From the NCBI RefSeq assembly GCF_012030425.1, contig NZ_JAAUVN010000001.1, positions 1,550,001 through 1,614,000 on the forward strand: DNA of 64,000 nt. Reading direction: 5' to 3'. The DNA is from Sphingobacterium sp. B16(2022) (GTDB taxonomy: Bacteria > Bacteroidota > Bacteroidia > Sphingobacteriales > Sphingobacteriaceae). The notes beneath the pieces are model-generated. The model was given only the letters and a program-made list of their open reading frames with translations, ran no database searches and was not told the origin of the DNA. Numbering within the stretch: position 1 is the first letter of the stretch; every line of letters begins with the position of its first letter. Below, one piece after another: positions 17,521-28,700 of this stretch. The translations under genes were made by a program, and so were the position numbers.

Positions 17521-18636
17521 TTATTTGCTAAAAGTTCTAAAGTCCTGTCCTGCTTCAATATTCAATAATGTTTCATAGATCAGGCGGATGACATTGTCGA
17601 CATCTTCTTTGTGCACCATCTCTACAGTAGTATGCATGTAGCGTAAAGGTAATGAAATCAATGCAGATGGCACACCTCCATTACTGTATGCAAATGCATC
17701 GGTATCGGTACCTGTAGAACGTGATGATGCTTGACGTTGGAAAGGAATTGCATTTTTTTCTGCTACCTGAACCAATAATTTGTTTAAATTAATCTGAACT
17801 GCCGGAGCATAAGATAATACAGGTCCTCCTCCAGATGATAAATCACCCTGTGTAATCTTGTTAATCATTGGAGTCTGAGTATCATGTGTCACATCTGTAA
17901 CGATCGCAACATTTGGTTTGATACGCTGTGCAATCATTTCAGCTCCACGTAGACCGATTTCCTCTTGAACAGAGTTTACGATATATAAACCAAATGGTAA
18001 TTTCTTTTTATTTTCTTTGAGTAAACGCGCTACTTCAGCTATCATAAAACCACCAGCACGGTTGTCCATAGCACGACCTACATAATAGCGATCGTTGAGG
18101 ATGCTGAACTCATCTTCATAAGTAATAACACAACCTACATGAATACCTAAAGCTTCTACTTCGTCTTTGGAAATACAACCACAATCTAAAAAGATATTTT
18201 TTAATGTAGGTGCTTCTTCTTTCTCTCCGGAACGTGTATGAATTGCTGGCCAACCGAATACCGCCTTTACAATACCTTTATCAGTATGGATATTCACTTT
18301 TTTAGATGGTGCGATCTGGTGGTCGGAACCACCATTGCGAATCACATAAATTAAACCATCCTTCGTGATATAGTTAACGAACCAGGAGATCTCATCAGCA
18401 TGTGCTTCTATAACAACTTTATAGTCAGCTTCTGGGTTGATAACTCCTACAGCAGTACCATAGTTATCTGTGAATGTTTCGTCCACATATGGCTTTAAAT
18501 AATCTAACCATAAGCGCTGTCCCTCCCATTCAAATCCAGTTGGTGAAGGATTATTAATATATTTTTCAAAAAAAGAAATCGAGTCCTTTGTTACTATTGA
18601 AATATGTTTATTTTCTTTCTTCTTCTTGTCTGCCAT
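17521..18636 (-). CDS. M42 family metallo-aminopeptidase
   Basis: Cytoplasmic dizinc aminopeptidase (tetrahedral TET/PepA-like family), 371 residues. Metal and catalytic motifs in order: VIEAHADEISWFV (first His-x-Asp), GRAMDNRAGG (bridging Asp), VNSVQEEIGLRGAEM (catalytic Glu pair), VTDVTHD (Asp ligand) and LPLRYMHTTVEMVHKEDV (last His). Members are often called endoglucanase M in databases, a misnomer. A -7-like TACTTTTG lies at 18693-18686 on the minus strand. Confidence 0.93.
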   Translation of the reverse strand: MADKKKKENKHISIVTKDSISFFEKYINNPSPTGFEWEGQRLWLDYLKPYVDETFTDNYGTAVGVINPEADYKVVIEAHADEISWFVNYITKDGLIYVIRNGGSDHQIAPSKKVNIHTDKGIVKAVFGWPAIHTRSGEKEEAPTLKNIFLDCGCISKDEVEALGIHVGCVITYEDEFSILNDRYYVGRAMDNRAGGFMIAEVARLLKENKKKLPFGLYIVNSVQEEIGLRGAEMIAQRIKPNVAIVTDVTHDTQTPMINKITQGDLSSGGGPVLSYAPAVQINLNKLLVQVAEKNAIPFQRQASSRSTGTDTDAFAYSNGGVPSALISLPLRYMHTTVEMVHKEDVDNVIRLIYETLLNIEAGQDFRTFSK

Positions 18637-18825
18637 GCTCCTAATTTTATTTCCGATGTCAAATTATGAAAAATTATAGTAACCACAAAAGTAAAAATTG
18701 AATTTATTTCATCTGTGCACATATTGGGCACTTTTCTTGCTTTTTTAGCTTTATTCCGATGCAATCATGAGCTGAAAATGATTTTAAACATTATATTTAC
18801 GCTTGTAAAAAAATTAATAGACAAT

Positions 18826-19650
18826 ATGGAGAATTTATTCAGCGTCATACATTGGAATTTAGATCCTGAAATATTTAAAATTGGCACTTTTGGTCTTCGT
18901 TACTATGCTTTATGCTGGTTAGCGGCATTTGCGGTATCGTATATGATCATGCTTAAAATATTCAGAAATGAAAATAAGAGTCAAGAATTATTGGATCAAT
19001 TGAGTATTTATATCTTTCTAGGAACTTTAATTGGCGCCAGATTAGGACATTGTCTATTTTATGAATTTGATTATTATAAAGATCATTTATGGGAAATGGT
19101 GTTACCATTTAAATTTGTAAATGGTCAATTTCAAATGACCGGATTTGCAGGTTTAGCGAGTCATGGTGGCGCAATTGGTATATTGGTCGCATTATACTTA
19201 TTCTGCAGAAAAACGAAAACAAACTTTCTTTGGCTGGCAGACCGCCTGGTAGTGGTTGTACCAATTGCAGGAGCCTTCATCCGTTTGGGTAACTTTTTCA
19301 ATTCGGAGATTATTGGTACGCCTACCGATAAGCCATGGGCGATTGTTTTTGATCATGTAGATCAAGTGCCTCGTCACCCAGGACAACTTTATGAAGCTAT
19401 TGCCTATATCATCATCTTCTTTATTATTGTTTATTTATTCAAAAATAAAAAGTTGCAAAAACCTGGTGCATTAATGGGACTCTTTTTTGTCTTACTTTTT
19501 TCTGCTCGACTTTACCTCGAAAGTTTCAAAATTGACCAGGAAGCATTTGAACAAGGAATGGCTTTGAATATGGGACAGCTTCTAAGTATTCCTTTTATAT
19601 TAGGTGGACTTTATTTTATGTTTAGAAAGCCTAAAGAAGTAAAACGTTAA
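18826..19650 (+). CDS. lgt: Prolipoprotein diacylglyceryl transferase
   Basis: Inner-membrane enzyme moving diacylglyceryl from phosphatidylglycerol to the lipobox Cys of prolipoproteins. The open frame reaches back to 18715, but the ATG at 18826 is preferred: it gives 274 residues and the usual opening MENLFSVIHWNLDPEIFKIG. Several membrane helices are evident. Signature residues include SHGGAIGI, and RLGNFFNSEIIGTPTDKPWAIVF followed by PRHPGQLYEA. Supplies lipoprotein maturation for the SusD-type and other lipoproteins seen in this window. Confidence 0.95.
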   Translation: MENLFSVIHWNLDPEIFKIGTFGLRYYALCWLAAFAVSYMIMLKIFRNENKSQELLDQLSIYIFLGTLIGARLGHCLFYEFDYYKDHLWEMVLPFKFVNGQFQMTGFAGLASHGGAIGILVALYLFCRKTKTNFLWLADRLVVVVPIAGAFIRLGNFFNSEIIGTPTDKPWAIVFDHVDQVPRHPGQLYEAIAYIIIFFIIVYLFKNKKLQKPGALMGLFFVLLFSARLYLESFKIDQEAFEQGMALNMGQLLSIPFILGGLYFMFRKPKEVKR

Positions 19651-19674
19651 TTAGAGGATCTTTAAGATTGATAT

Positions 19675-19710
19675 AAAAAAGCTTAGCATAGGATGTGCTA
19701 AGCTTTTTTT
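19675..19710 (+). terminator. Intrinsic terminator of lgt
   Basis: A 14-bp stem (AAAAAAGCTTAGCA and complement), 7-base loop, then T-run. Confidence 0.93.
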
Positions 19711-20047
19711 ATGTGAATGGTATACCTTTTGTGATTGCTTCTTTTCTAAAATTTAACGTGTCTAAAATATACTATAGCCATCGTTTGATAGTACTAGTGC
19801 GTTAAACTGTTCTACTACTATATTCGTTGACAAATGCTTGTTACATTTTAGAGACATCATCGAGGTAAAACACGATCTATCCCCTCTATTTTCTGGCTAA
19901 AATATGTCATTACTGATTTAAATGCTTTAATAAAACCAAAAGGAGACTTTAATTTAATAATAACAGGGGCTGTAATTTACATTTAAAAGCAAACAAAAGA
20001 TCGGCTAGAATGAAATCAACCTGTTTTAATAATATTGTTATAATACT
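19711..20047. other. Intergenic stretch without a recognised gene
   Basis: About 340 AT-rich bases between two terminators. The only readable frame is a 31-codon minus-strand ORF (19762-19857, M-S-L-K-C-N-K start) that matches nothing I know. No RNA gene or repeat is evident. Confidence 0.5.
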
Positions 20048-20087
20048 AAAAAAAATCCCCATCTGAGTAAACAGATAAGGATTTTTA
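20048..20087 (-). terminator. Terminator of the TonB-dependent receptor gene
   Basis: On the minus strand an 8-bp (AAAAATCC/complement) plus 5-bp (ATCTG/CAGAT) stem with a small internal loop ends in eight T residues. Confidence 0.85.
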
Positions 20088-20128
20088 TGGTTAAATATAG
20101 TTCAAGCTATTTAGAATTTGATCCTATA

Positions 20129-23100
20129 TTAGTTAAAGATATAACGAATACCAACTTGAGCAGACCATCTAGAAGAAAGATCTTGAACATAATAAGGTAC
20201 ATTACCATTAACGTTCGCTAATCTATACGTAGGTTTCTTAGTGGTCCCCTCATATCCAGCGAATGTAATTGGTACAAAGCTATTATCCCAGAAGCTGGTA
20301 GATCCAGTATACTGTTGTCCCCAATCATTATTTAATAAGTTCCCAACATTCATGATATCAACTGATAGCTGTAATTTATTTTTTGTATTACCAATATTGG
20401 TAAATAAGTCTTGAACGATCTTTAAATCAAATTTATGCGAGAAAGGTGTTCTAGCTGCATTTCTCTCGGCATATTGACCTCTCCTGGATTTTAAATAATC
20501 ATTTGATTCAATAAAGCCATTGAACGCATCCCATTGTTGCTGTGGAGTTTGATCTCCATTTTGAACAAACGTGATCTCAGATTGATTTTTAGGGATATAC
20601 ATTAAGTTAAACTGATTACTTGTAGAAGATGCGTAACCTGTTAAATTACCCCCTGCTAAATAAGAAAATCTAGCTCCTGACTGTCCTGTATAAACCAAAG
20701 ATACTGATGTTCCTAGATGTTTTAGATATTCTTTCGAGAACGATAAAAAGCCTATCACGCGACTTCCTGTACTGAATGGATTGTGTGCAAGAGTCACATT
20801 ATTTGAACCATTTACTGAAGCAACCCGGTACCAATTTGATTGATTCTGAGAGGAAGTTCCGGAAATTAAATCCTTCGCTGCTGTATAGGTATATGCTACT
20901 GATGCATCTAAGCCGAACAAGAAACTTTTCGATAATGACGCAGTAGTAGACCAAGAATAGCCCTTATTGACATTATTCACATAGATAACTTCACTGTAGT
21001 TATCTAATACACGACGGTTATTATTATTGGCATCATACACGAGGCGGTTATCCGCTCCTTCTAATGTTCCAATTGGTCTCTCTAAATTTAAATCCCTAAA
21101 ATTAAATGCACTTAAATTCTTCGAGTATATAAATTCTAATGTTCCCTTAATTCCATATGGTAACACCTGATCTATTCCTCCTGAGAAGCGGGCAATCTGC
21201 GGTAATTTTAAATTACGGTCAAGTACCGTGATATTTCCGGATGGAGTAACAGTTCCTTGATATTTAGGCAATTTATTGACATCGCTAATAAACGGAACAT
21301 TAGCATCGGTACCGTTACCAAGATTATTACCACCTAGTAATGCTCCACTTTGCGTAAAGGCACCTGCTGCCCATACAAATGGAACGCGAGAGGTAAATAT
21401 TCCCATTCCTCCACGTACTATGGTAGAGCGATCTCTATTCACATCCCAGTTAAAACCTATTCTAGGAGAAAACATCAAGGCAGGACGTGGCATGCGGTTG
21501 GTTTGAACATCGTACTGCTTAGCTAGGATAGAGTTGTTAAAATCGGTATTTTCCAATGGTTTATCCAAATAAATTGGAATATCTACACGTACACCTGCAG
21601 TAATTTTTAAATTATCCTGCATTTGAAATTCATCTTGAACATAGAATCCCAATTGAACTGCATTGAATTTGGCACCCTGGCGAGGATCATCAGTATTACT
21701 ATAGCTGAATTGCATGCTATTGGCCATGCCACGTTCAAAATTCTCAATTGCTGTATAAGGTTTTCCTGTTGCAGGATTTACATCTCCTACTTTAGAATCA
21801 CTGAAAACAAATGCTCCATTCGAATTTCCTGTATAAGCATTATACATCTTGTAGAATTCATTATGTGTACCAAATGTAAAAGTGTGAAGTCCTTTATACC
21901 AAGTCAAATTATTAGATAATGTGTAGACATCCTGATCCAATTGGTTGATATTACTAAATGGATCTGTACCCAAATAGTAATTACCTGTTACTGTTGTAGG
22001 TTTTCCATTTACATCAATTTGTCTAGGGACATTTATGCGAACATTCGGAAATAAGGGATTCTTATAACTTCTCGCATCTCTCACTCGTGAATAACCTGCA
22101 ATAAAACTATTTGCTAAAGAATTACTGATGCGGCTACTTAACTCTAAAGTAAGGGCATTAGATTTAAAATCTTTTAATATAGCACCATTACCAAATGTCA
22201 ATGATGTAGCTGTTCGAGTATTGCCAACATCTGTACCGTCTACGTAGTTGTATCTTAATGAAAGTTTGTTTTTTTCATCAATATTCCAGTCCAAACGTGT
22301 CATTATTTTATTGGACTTATTTTCATCTACTAGGTCTGTAAAAGAACCTGCATCATAACCATATTTATTCCGAGCAATATCATAAATACGTTGCGCATCG
22401 GCTTCTAGTAAATTCGATCCGGTTGAACCAACTTGAAAATTTTCTGGAGTTTTGCTTTTTGTATGCTCGTAGTTCACAAAGAAGAATAATTTGTCTCTAA
22501 CTATTGGTCCTCCAAGACGTACTCCATAAGTTTTCTCAGAAAAATCAGCTAATCTTGTCCCCTTTTCATTATCTTTTAGCAAAGCATTTGGAGTTTTCCC
22601 TGTTAAGCTTTGATTTCTAAAATAATGGTAAACTGAACCTTGAAATTGATTGGTTCCAGACTTAGTAACCGCTGAAATTCCTCCCCCTGCAAATCCGCTT
22701 GAGCGAACATCAAATGGTGCCACCTGAACAGACATCTGCTCAATGGCATCTAAAGAGATCGGATTGGTACCACTTCCTCCTCCATTTAATCCATTTGAGT
22801 TAAGTCCAAAAACATCATTCGTAACTGCTCCATCGATAGTGAACTGATTGAACCTATTATTCATACCACCAATGGATACCGATTGTCCTTTTACATCAGC
22901 TTGTGGTGTCAATCTTGTAAAATCTTCAATTGAGCGTGAAACAGTAGGTAAATTTTCTAACTGTTTTCTAGAAATAGACGTTTCGGCACCAGTTTTTAAG
23001 TTTTTTGATCCTTTAGTCCTTGTAACAGCAACTTCATCAAGCATAGTTTCGCCTGAACCAAATTTACCGTTAATAATGTACGGTTGTCCCAATTGAATAT

Positions 23101-23380
23101 AAACATCATTATAAACGATCGGTTGTTGTCCTACATAGGTAATTTCTACCTTGTAAGGACCTCCTACACGCATTGCAGGAAGATTAAAACGACCGGCTGA
23201 ATTTGAAGATCCAGTGTACGCTGTTCCTGATGGTACATGGACTGCTTTAATGGTGGCTCCAGAAGTAATTTGACCACCAGATTGTGTTACTAAACCAGTC
23301 ATGCTACTTGTTGTTACTTGAGCGTGAATAGTGCCATAACTTGCTAATACAAGTGCAAAAAAGAGTAAAGGTCTTTTCAT
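20129..23380 (-). CDS. Outer-membrane TonB-dependent receptor with CarboxypepD_reg domain (Oar-like)
   Basis: 1083 residues. Signal peptide MKRPLLFFALVLASYGTIHAQ, then a carboxypeptidase-regulatory-like beta-sandwich (about 22-110; GLVTQSGGQITSGATIKAVH, SAGRFNLPAMRVGGPYKVEITYVG), a plug (about 120-240; LPTVSRSIEDFTRLTPQA) and a long beta-barrel ending in an aromatic residue (QVGIRYIFN). It resembles Myxococcus Oar and the Sphingobacteria TonB-dependent receptors that do not pair with SusD; no SusD gene is adjacent. The substrate is unknown; Oar-type receptors have been linked to protein or peptide uptake. Stand-alone unit. Confidence 0.9.
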   Translation of the reverse strand: MKRPLLFFALVLASYGTIHAQVTTSSMTGLVTQSGGQITSGATIKAVHVPSGTAYTGSSNSAGRFNLPAMRVGGPYKVEITYVGQQPIVYNDVYIQLGQPYIINGKFGSGETMLDEVAVTRTKGSKNLKTGAETSISRKQLENLPTVSRSIEDFTRLTPQADVKGQSVSIGGMNNRFNQFTIDGAVTNDVFGLNSNGLNGGGSGTNPISLDAIEQMSVQVAPFDVRSSGFAGGGISAVTKSGTNQFQGSVYHYFRNQSLTGKTPNALLKDNEKGTRLADFSEKTYGVRLGGPIVRDKLFFFVNYEHTKSKTPENFQVGSTGSNLLEADAQRIYDIARNKYGYDAGSFTDLVDENKSNKIMTRLDWNIDEKNKLSLRYNYVDGTDVGNTRTATSLTFGNGAILKDFKSNALTLELSSRISNSLANSFIAGYSRVRDARSYKNPLFPNVRINVPRQIDVNGKPTTVTGNYYLGTDPFSNINQLDQDVYTLSNNLTWYKGLHTFTFGTHNEFYKMYNAYTGNSNGAFVFSDSKVGDVNPATGKPYTAIENFERGMANSMQFSYSNTDDPRQGAKFNAVQLGFYVQDEFQMQDNLKITAGVRVDIPIYLDKPLENTDFNNSILAKQYDVQTNRMPRPALMFSPRIGFNWDVNRDRSTIVRGGMGIFTSRVPFVWAAGAFTQSGALLGGNNLGNGTDANVPFISDVNKLPKYQGTVTPSGNITVLDRNLKLPQIARFSGGIDQVLPYGIKGTLEFIYSKNLSAFNFRDLNLERPIGTLEGADNRLVYDANNNNRRVLDNYSEVIYVNNVNKGYSWSTTASLSKSFLFGLDASVAYTYTAAKDLISGTSSQNQSNWYRVASVNGSNNVTLAHNPFSTGSRVIGFLSFSKEYLKHLGTSVSLVYTGQSGARFSYLAGGNLTGYASSTSNQFNLMYIPKNQSEITFVQNGDQTPQQQWDAFNGFIESNDYLKSRRGQYAERNAARTPFSHKFDLKIVQDLFTNIGNTKNKLQLSVDIMNVGNLLNNDWGQQYTGSTSFWDNSFVPITFAGYEGTTKKPTYRLANVNGNVPYYVQDLSSRWSAQVGIRYIFN

Positions 23381-23703
23381 AAAGAAAATTTTTGTTATAA
23401 ATATGCCTCAAAAGTATAAAGAGAATTTAACATTGAAAGCACTTAACAAAAACTTAACCTACTCATAACAAGAGTCTTCAATTGGATGCTTTTTTATTTA
23501 AATAAGTAATAATTGATAAATTGAGAATTTTAACAAAAATTAACATTCGTTTTTATAATTATTATAATTGATGCATTCAATAATTGCAAAAAAGACAATG
23601 CAATCGATTGTCATAATGGATCATTTTGGAGCAAAATAATTTTGAAAGTTTACCTGTTTTGTAATATTAATCTCTAAATAAAACAAAAAAACAAGTTAGG
23701 TGT
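23381..23703. other. Upstream region of the TonB receptor gene
   Basis: About 320 AT-rich bases holding the receptor's promoter region and, at the right end, the downstream region of the hydrolase gene. No ORF worth naming. Confidence 0.5.
23409..23438 (-). promoter_or_regulatory. Candidate promoter of the TonB receptor gene
   Basis: Minus strand TTTC (23438-23435), 18 bases, TACTTTTG (23416-23409). The -7 box is perfect and the -33 box is off by one base. Predicted leader is about 20 nt. Confidence 0.45.
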
Positions 23704-24441
23704 TTAGGATCCCTTCCTCGTATGCTTGAACAGCCATTCGTAAATTTCATCTTGATGAAAAAGACGTTCCACACTCCCATGTGTACCACCTGGAATTATA
23801 GTCAACGTTACATCAGCTTCAGGATCTGCTTTCTTAATTGCATTGACTATTTTTTTTGATTCTGACATGGGTACAGCACGATCACGATTTCCATGTTGTA
23901 CCCAAAGTGGTACCTGACTTAGGTTGTCGGCATACTTAACACTTCCACCTCCACATATAGCTACTGCCGCTGCGATACGATCTGGATATTTACCTGCTAC
24001 ATCCATTGTGCCGTATCCGCCCATACTCATTCCGCAGATATATACCCGATCCGGGTCGGCGTTATAATGTTCGATAGCATAATCCACAATCTCAATAACT
24101 TTATCAGGATCCCATCCGCCTCGTGACTGTGGAGCGATTACGATACCAGGAACTTCCTGACCTTTATTCATCGCATAAAGTACGCCATATCGTTTAACAC
24201 GATCAAGATTTGTACCCGACAGACTCCTTCCGTGGAGAAATATCAAAACGGGCTGTTTATCGCCTGGTAGATTATCGATCTGTTCTTCTTCTGGTAAATT
24301 CAATAAAAAAGGATAGGTCGTCTCCCCTTTAATCGCCTGTAGTTGGGCATATACTTCATTATTCCAGATGCTACAGATTAGCATGAAAATAATACCTAAA
24401 AGCCAAAAATTACGTTTATGAGAATTGTTTATCGTATGCAT
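23704..24441 (-). CDS. Exported alpha/beta hydrolase (PHB depolymerase / carboxylesterase-like)
   Basis: 245 residues from the ATG at 24441; the frame extends to a TTG at 24450, which is unlikely to be used. An N-terminal hydrophobic segment (about 12-32, ending EVYAQ) is a signal peptide. The fold is shown by LIFLHGRSLSG, the nucleophile elbow GMSMGGYG (Ser139), the acid in QHGNRDRAVP and the His in GGTHGSVERL. It resembles the exported hydrolases related to prolyl oligopeptidase and PHB depolymerase; the ester or peptide substrate cannot be told. No operon partner. Confidence 0.87.
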   Translation of the reverse strand: MHTINNSHKRNFWLLGIIFMLICSIWNNEVYAQLQAIKGETTYPFLLNLPEEEQIDNLPGDKQPVLIFLHGRSLSGTNLDRVKRYGVLYAMNKGQEVPGIVIAPQSRGGWDPDKVIEIVDYAIEHYNADPDRVYICGMSMGGYGTMDVAGKYPDRIAAAVAICGGGSVKYADNLSQVPLWVQHGNRDRAVPMSESKKIVNAIKKADPEADVTLTIIPGGTHGSVERLFHQDEIYEWLFKHTRKGS

Positions 24442-24549
24442 AAGAAACAAAAATACATTTTATTCTGAATCAGCAAAATAGATATTAATATTAATTAACT
24501 TCTTTTTTATAGAAAATTCGAGGTAATTTTAAGTTTTCACAAGTAAAAC

Positions 24550-25779
24550 ATGTCGCTAAAAATTTTACATACAGCCGATTGGCATTTGGGTAAACGATTG
24601 GATTATTTCTCCAGATTTGATGAACAAAAAGAAGTACTGGATGAAATTGTTCAGATAGCAGATCAAGAACAAGTTGATCTTGTTATTGTCGCTGGAGATC
24701 TGTTCGATGCGTTCAATCCACCTGTCGAAGCTATTGAGCTCCTTTATAAAACACTTAAACGCTTAACGAAAAATGGTTCCAGACCTGTCATTGCCATTGC
24801 CGGGAATCACGATTCACCGGATCGTGTAGATGCTCCTGATAGCCTTGCGAGAGATTGCGGAATTATTTTCGCGGGTAAACCCAACATGAAATTTAATCCT
24901 TATCAGGTTGAGGGCGGATTTGAAATCACTAAAGGAGATATCGGTTTTCTTGAAATCAAGCTTCCAGGTCATGATTTCCCAATTCGTCTCATTATAACTG
25001 CCTTTGCTAACGAACATCGACTCAAAGAATATCTTGGTGAAGATGAACAGATCGGGCTCAATGAAGTTTTAAGTAAAAAATGGAGTTCGCTGGCCGATTT
25101 ATACTGCGATGATCGAGGCGCTAATATTTTGGTTTCACATTTATACATGAATAAAAAGGGAGGTCCTGTATTAGAGGAGCCAGACGGCGAAAAACCTTTG
25201 CGTATTGGTTTTGCAGATACTGTTTATACGGAATGTATTCCTCCTCAAATTCAATATACAGCTTTAGGTCACCTGCATCGCTACCAAGAAGTGGGGGGAC
25301 ATCGTGCACCAGTTATCTATTCGAGTAGTCCACTTTGCTATTCTTTTTCCGAAGCAAGGCAAGATAAAAAAGTGGTGATTGTAACGCTGGAGCCACACAA
25401 AGAGGCGGTCTATAAAGCGATCAACATCCAATCTGGAAAAAAATTAATACGAAAAAAATTCCATTCTGTTACAGATGCTATTGATTGGCTTACAGTGAAT
25501 CAAGATTGTTTAGTTGAACTAACACTTGTTTCAGAAACATCTTTAACACAAGGTGAAAAGAAACGTATTGAAGATAGCCACCCGGGTATTATCTATATCA
25601 TTCCTGAAGTAAACAGTAGTGCTACCTATCAAAACGAACCCATATCCAGAAGAAGTAAAAGTATTAACGAAAATTTCTCTGATTACTTCCGATATCGAAA
25701 TAATGACCAATCTCCATCGGAGGAATTGATAGCGCTATTTAACGAAGTTCTGGGTACTCAAACTGAAAAGGAGAATTAA
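24550..25779 (+). CDS. sbcD: Exonuclease SbcCD, nuclease subunit
   Basis: Mre11-type nuclease subunit that with SbcC opens hairpins and trims DNA ends. 409 residues. Metal ligands are in ILHTADWHLGKRL, VAGDLFDAFNPP, AIAGNHDSPDR, ILVSHLYM and YTALGHLHRYQ. The C-terminal capping region contains IYSSSPLCYSFSEARQDKKV. The sbcC start codon follows after 5 bases, so the complex is made from one message. Confidence 0.95.
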   Translation: MSLKILHTADWHLGKRLDYFSRFDEQKEVLDEIVQIADQEQVDLVIVAGDLFDAFNPPVEAIELLYKTLKRLTKNGSRPVIAIAGNHDSPDRVDAPDSLARDCGIIFAGKPNMKFNPYQVEGGFEITKGDIGFLEIKLPGHDFPIRLIITAFANEHRLKEYLGEDEQIGLNEVLSKKWSSLADLYCDDRGANILVSHLYMNKKGGPVLEEPDGEKPLRIGFADTVYTECIPPQIQYTALGHLHRYQEVGGHRAPVIYSSSPLCYSFSEARQDKKVVIVTLEPHKEAVYKAINIQSGKKLIRKKFHSVTDAIDWLTVNQDCLVELTLVSETSLTQGEKKRIEDSHPGIIYIIPEVNSSATYQNEPISRRSKSINENFSDYFRYRNNDQSPSEELIALFNEVLGTQTEKEN

Positions 25780-25784
25780 CGATT

Positions 25785-28700
25785 ATGTTGCCATTATATC
25801 TATCCATAGAAGGGTTATATTCCTATCAATCAAAACAAGAAATAGATTTTACTGCTTTGACAGCGGCCGGTCTTTTCGGGATTTTTGGAAAAGTTGGTTC
25901 TGGAAAATCAACGATTCTGGAAGCCATTACTTTTGCCTTATTTGCAAACACAAACCGCTTAAACAGCAACAATAGAGCCTACAATATGATGAACTTAAAT
26001 TCCAATCAGTTGCGGATTGAGTTTCATTTTATTGGAAAAGAAAACAAAAAGTATGCGTTTGAAGCATCTTGGCGAAGAAATAGCAAGCAGTTTGAAAAAG
26101 TTACGACACCTGTACGAAAAGCTTATGTTTTTGAAAGTGATGAAAAAATACCACTTGAAAGTACCGATGCTGAAACTATATTAGGCATATCTTACAAAAA
26201 CTTCAACCGTACAGTTATTGTACCTCAGGGGCAATTTAAAGAGTTTCTTGAGCTTAAGGGAGCTGAACGCTCGGGCATGATGAAGGAACTTTTTAATTTA
26301 GATCATTATGACCTATTTTATAAAGTCGCTTCTCTAAGTAAGGAAACAGAACTGAAACTCCAAAATATTTCTGGCGCAGTACAAACTTTAGAGGATTACA
26401 CAGAGGAAAGTATAGCTGAATTGCTTTTACAATTGGAGAATGAACAATTGAAGCTCCAAGAAGTCACAAATACACATCAACAATTAGATCAACAACATCA
26501 AAAATTATTGGAAGTTCAACAGATCCATAAAGAAATAGCTATACAGAAACAAGCTTTTACTCAATTAAGTGCCGAACAAGGTACAATTGAAAATTTAAAG
26601 AAACAGATTCTGTTATTTCAAAAAGTTGATCGTATTTTTAAGCATGCGCTTGATAATCTCGCAGATCTACAGACAGAGGAGTTCCAGCTAACACAAGATT
26701 TTGCTCGAACGAAACATCAATTAAATGCAGTCCATACAGCACTGTTAACAGCAAATAGTGCCTATAAAATAGTAGAGCAGGATTTTAATCAACTCGATAA
26801 TAAAAGAATTGCTGTTGAGGATATGAGAAATATTGTTCATATTTTAAAACTGCAAGTTGATATCAAAAAAGAAGCTGAACGATTAGCTAATGGACAGATT
26901 GTGCTGCAAGGTGTTGACCAGCAGATTTTAAATAAACAAACGTTAGTTCAGGAAAAACAGCAAGAAATTACCAATCTTAAAGCAAGCCGTGTTGCAAGTA
27001 GTTTATTAATGACTATAAATGATTGGTATTCAAAACAAGAGCAATATATTAAAACGCAACATGATTTAGAAGCAGATTTAAAAATTAAGCAAAAGGATTA
27101 TCAGGATATCATACTTCAATTCGAAAAGGAAAGCCTCACTCCTACATCCTGGCGAGAGAAACTTACTCAAGATGAGAAGAGTGCATCTATTTTACTGGAA
27201 AGAATTCAGTCGGATGAAAATAAAATTCAGGTAAAACAGCAGTTAGCTAACTTTTCTCATGCTTTGACTGCTGGAGAAGCCTGTCCTTTATGTGGTTCAG
27301 AGCACCATCCACATATTATGCAAACAGAGGATGTTTCTGAGCAATTGGTTAAACTTAAATCTGAGAAAACTCATCTGCAAGAAACAATACTGCAAATTCA
27401 ACAGCGTCAACAACGATTCATCCAACTAGATGCAAACCTGATAACATTGCAAAGGGATATAGATAAAAGTGTCGAAAAGTTGAATACGCTAACGATAGAA
27501 TTTAATCATCACCTGACTCAATTCACGTGGACTAACTTTCAGCACAATGATCGTACAAGTTTCGATCAATGGAAATTGCAGGCTGAATCCATTGAACAGG
27601 CCTGTACACTAGCAGAATCGACTTTAGCAGCAATTCAAAAGGAATTAGATGATCTAAAGATTAAAAAGGAAAAATACAGTAATGGTTTGAATAGTATTGC
27701 TCTTACTAAATCAACACTTGAAGGACGATCAAGTATTCATGAACAACTGATTAAACGATTAAAATTATCGGAATTCGAACAGTTTGAAATATCTGAAATT
27801 GAAATATTGATTACACAATCACTTCAATCAATAGACCATATAGAGCAGGAATACAGCAGGTTGCTAAATGAAATTAATCAATTCAATATTTCTATAGCAT
27901 CACTTTCTACAACAAGCAATACGTTAGAGACGCAATTAAAGAATAAGCAATCTAAGATAACATTGCAGCAGAAGCTGCTTGAAGAACTGTTGCAGCAGCA
28001 TGATTTCGTGTCTCTTGACGCTGTAAAAGAAATATTAAAACAGCAATATGATCTTGAAAAAGAAGAATTACGTATCAAACGATTTGAAGAGCATTTTGCT
28101 ATTGTTAAGGCCAATCTGGTACAGTTAGAGCAGAAAATAAATCAGGAAGCTGTTGATATTTCCCAGATTACAAAAATCAGCCAAGATCTGCAATTGGCAA
28201 AAGAAGCCAAAGAAATGCTGATAGGTCAATTGCAATCTCTCAAAGATCAAATTCTAATTTCAAAAAAGCGATACGCTGAGAAAGTAGAATTGCAAATTGC
28301 TTTCGATAAATTGGCACTTCGGAATAAGAATTTAAGTATTTTATCAAATCTCTTTAAGGGAAATGGTTTTGTTGATTACATTTCAACTCAATACTTAGAG
28401 GACCTATGTCATATCGCCAATCATCGTTTTGAAAGACTAACTCGAGGTCATCTGAAACTAATCATCAATAGTGAAAATGATTTTGAAGTAATGGATCATT
28501 TAAATGGTGGTAAATCACGATCTGTAAGGACTTTATCGGGCGGGCAATTTTTTCAGGCATCTTTATGTTTGGCTCTAGCACTAGCGGAGAGCACGCGTAG
28601 TCTCAATCAGAATGAAAAGAATTTCTTTTTCATTGATGAAGGATTTGGAACTCAAGATACTGAATCTGTCAATTTAATTTTTGAAACTTTAAATGCCCTT

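Noticed and set aside
18715..18825. N-terminal extension of lgt to the upstream ATG at 18715
   Set aside because: Would add 37 residues absent from the family, and a -7-like box lies inside it; the ATG at 18826 gives the standard start.
19762..19857. 31-codon minus-strand ORF between lgt and the TonB receptor gene
   Set aside because: Considered as a transposase remnant, but no inverted repeats, target duplications or matching motifs are visible.
24442..24450. Longer start (TTG at 24450) for the alpha/beta hydrolase
   Set aside because: The ATG at 24441 gives a normal signal peptide; TTG starts should not be assumed when an ATG is three codons away.
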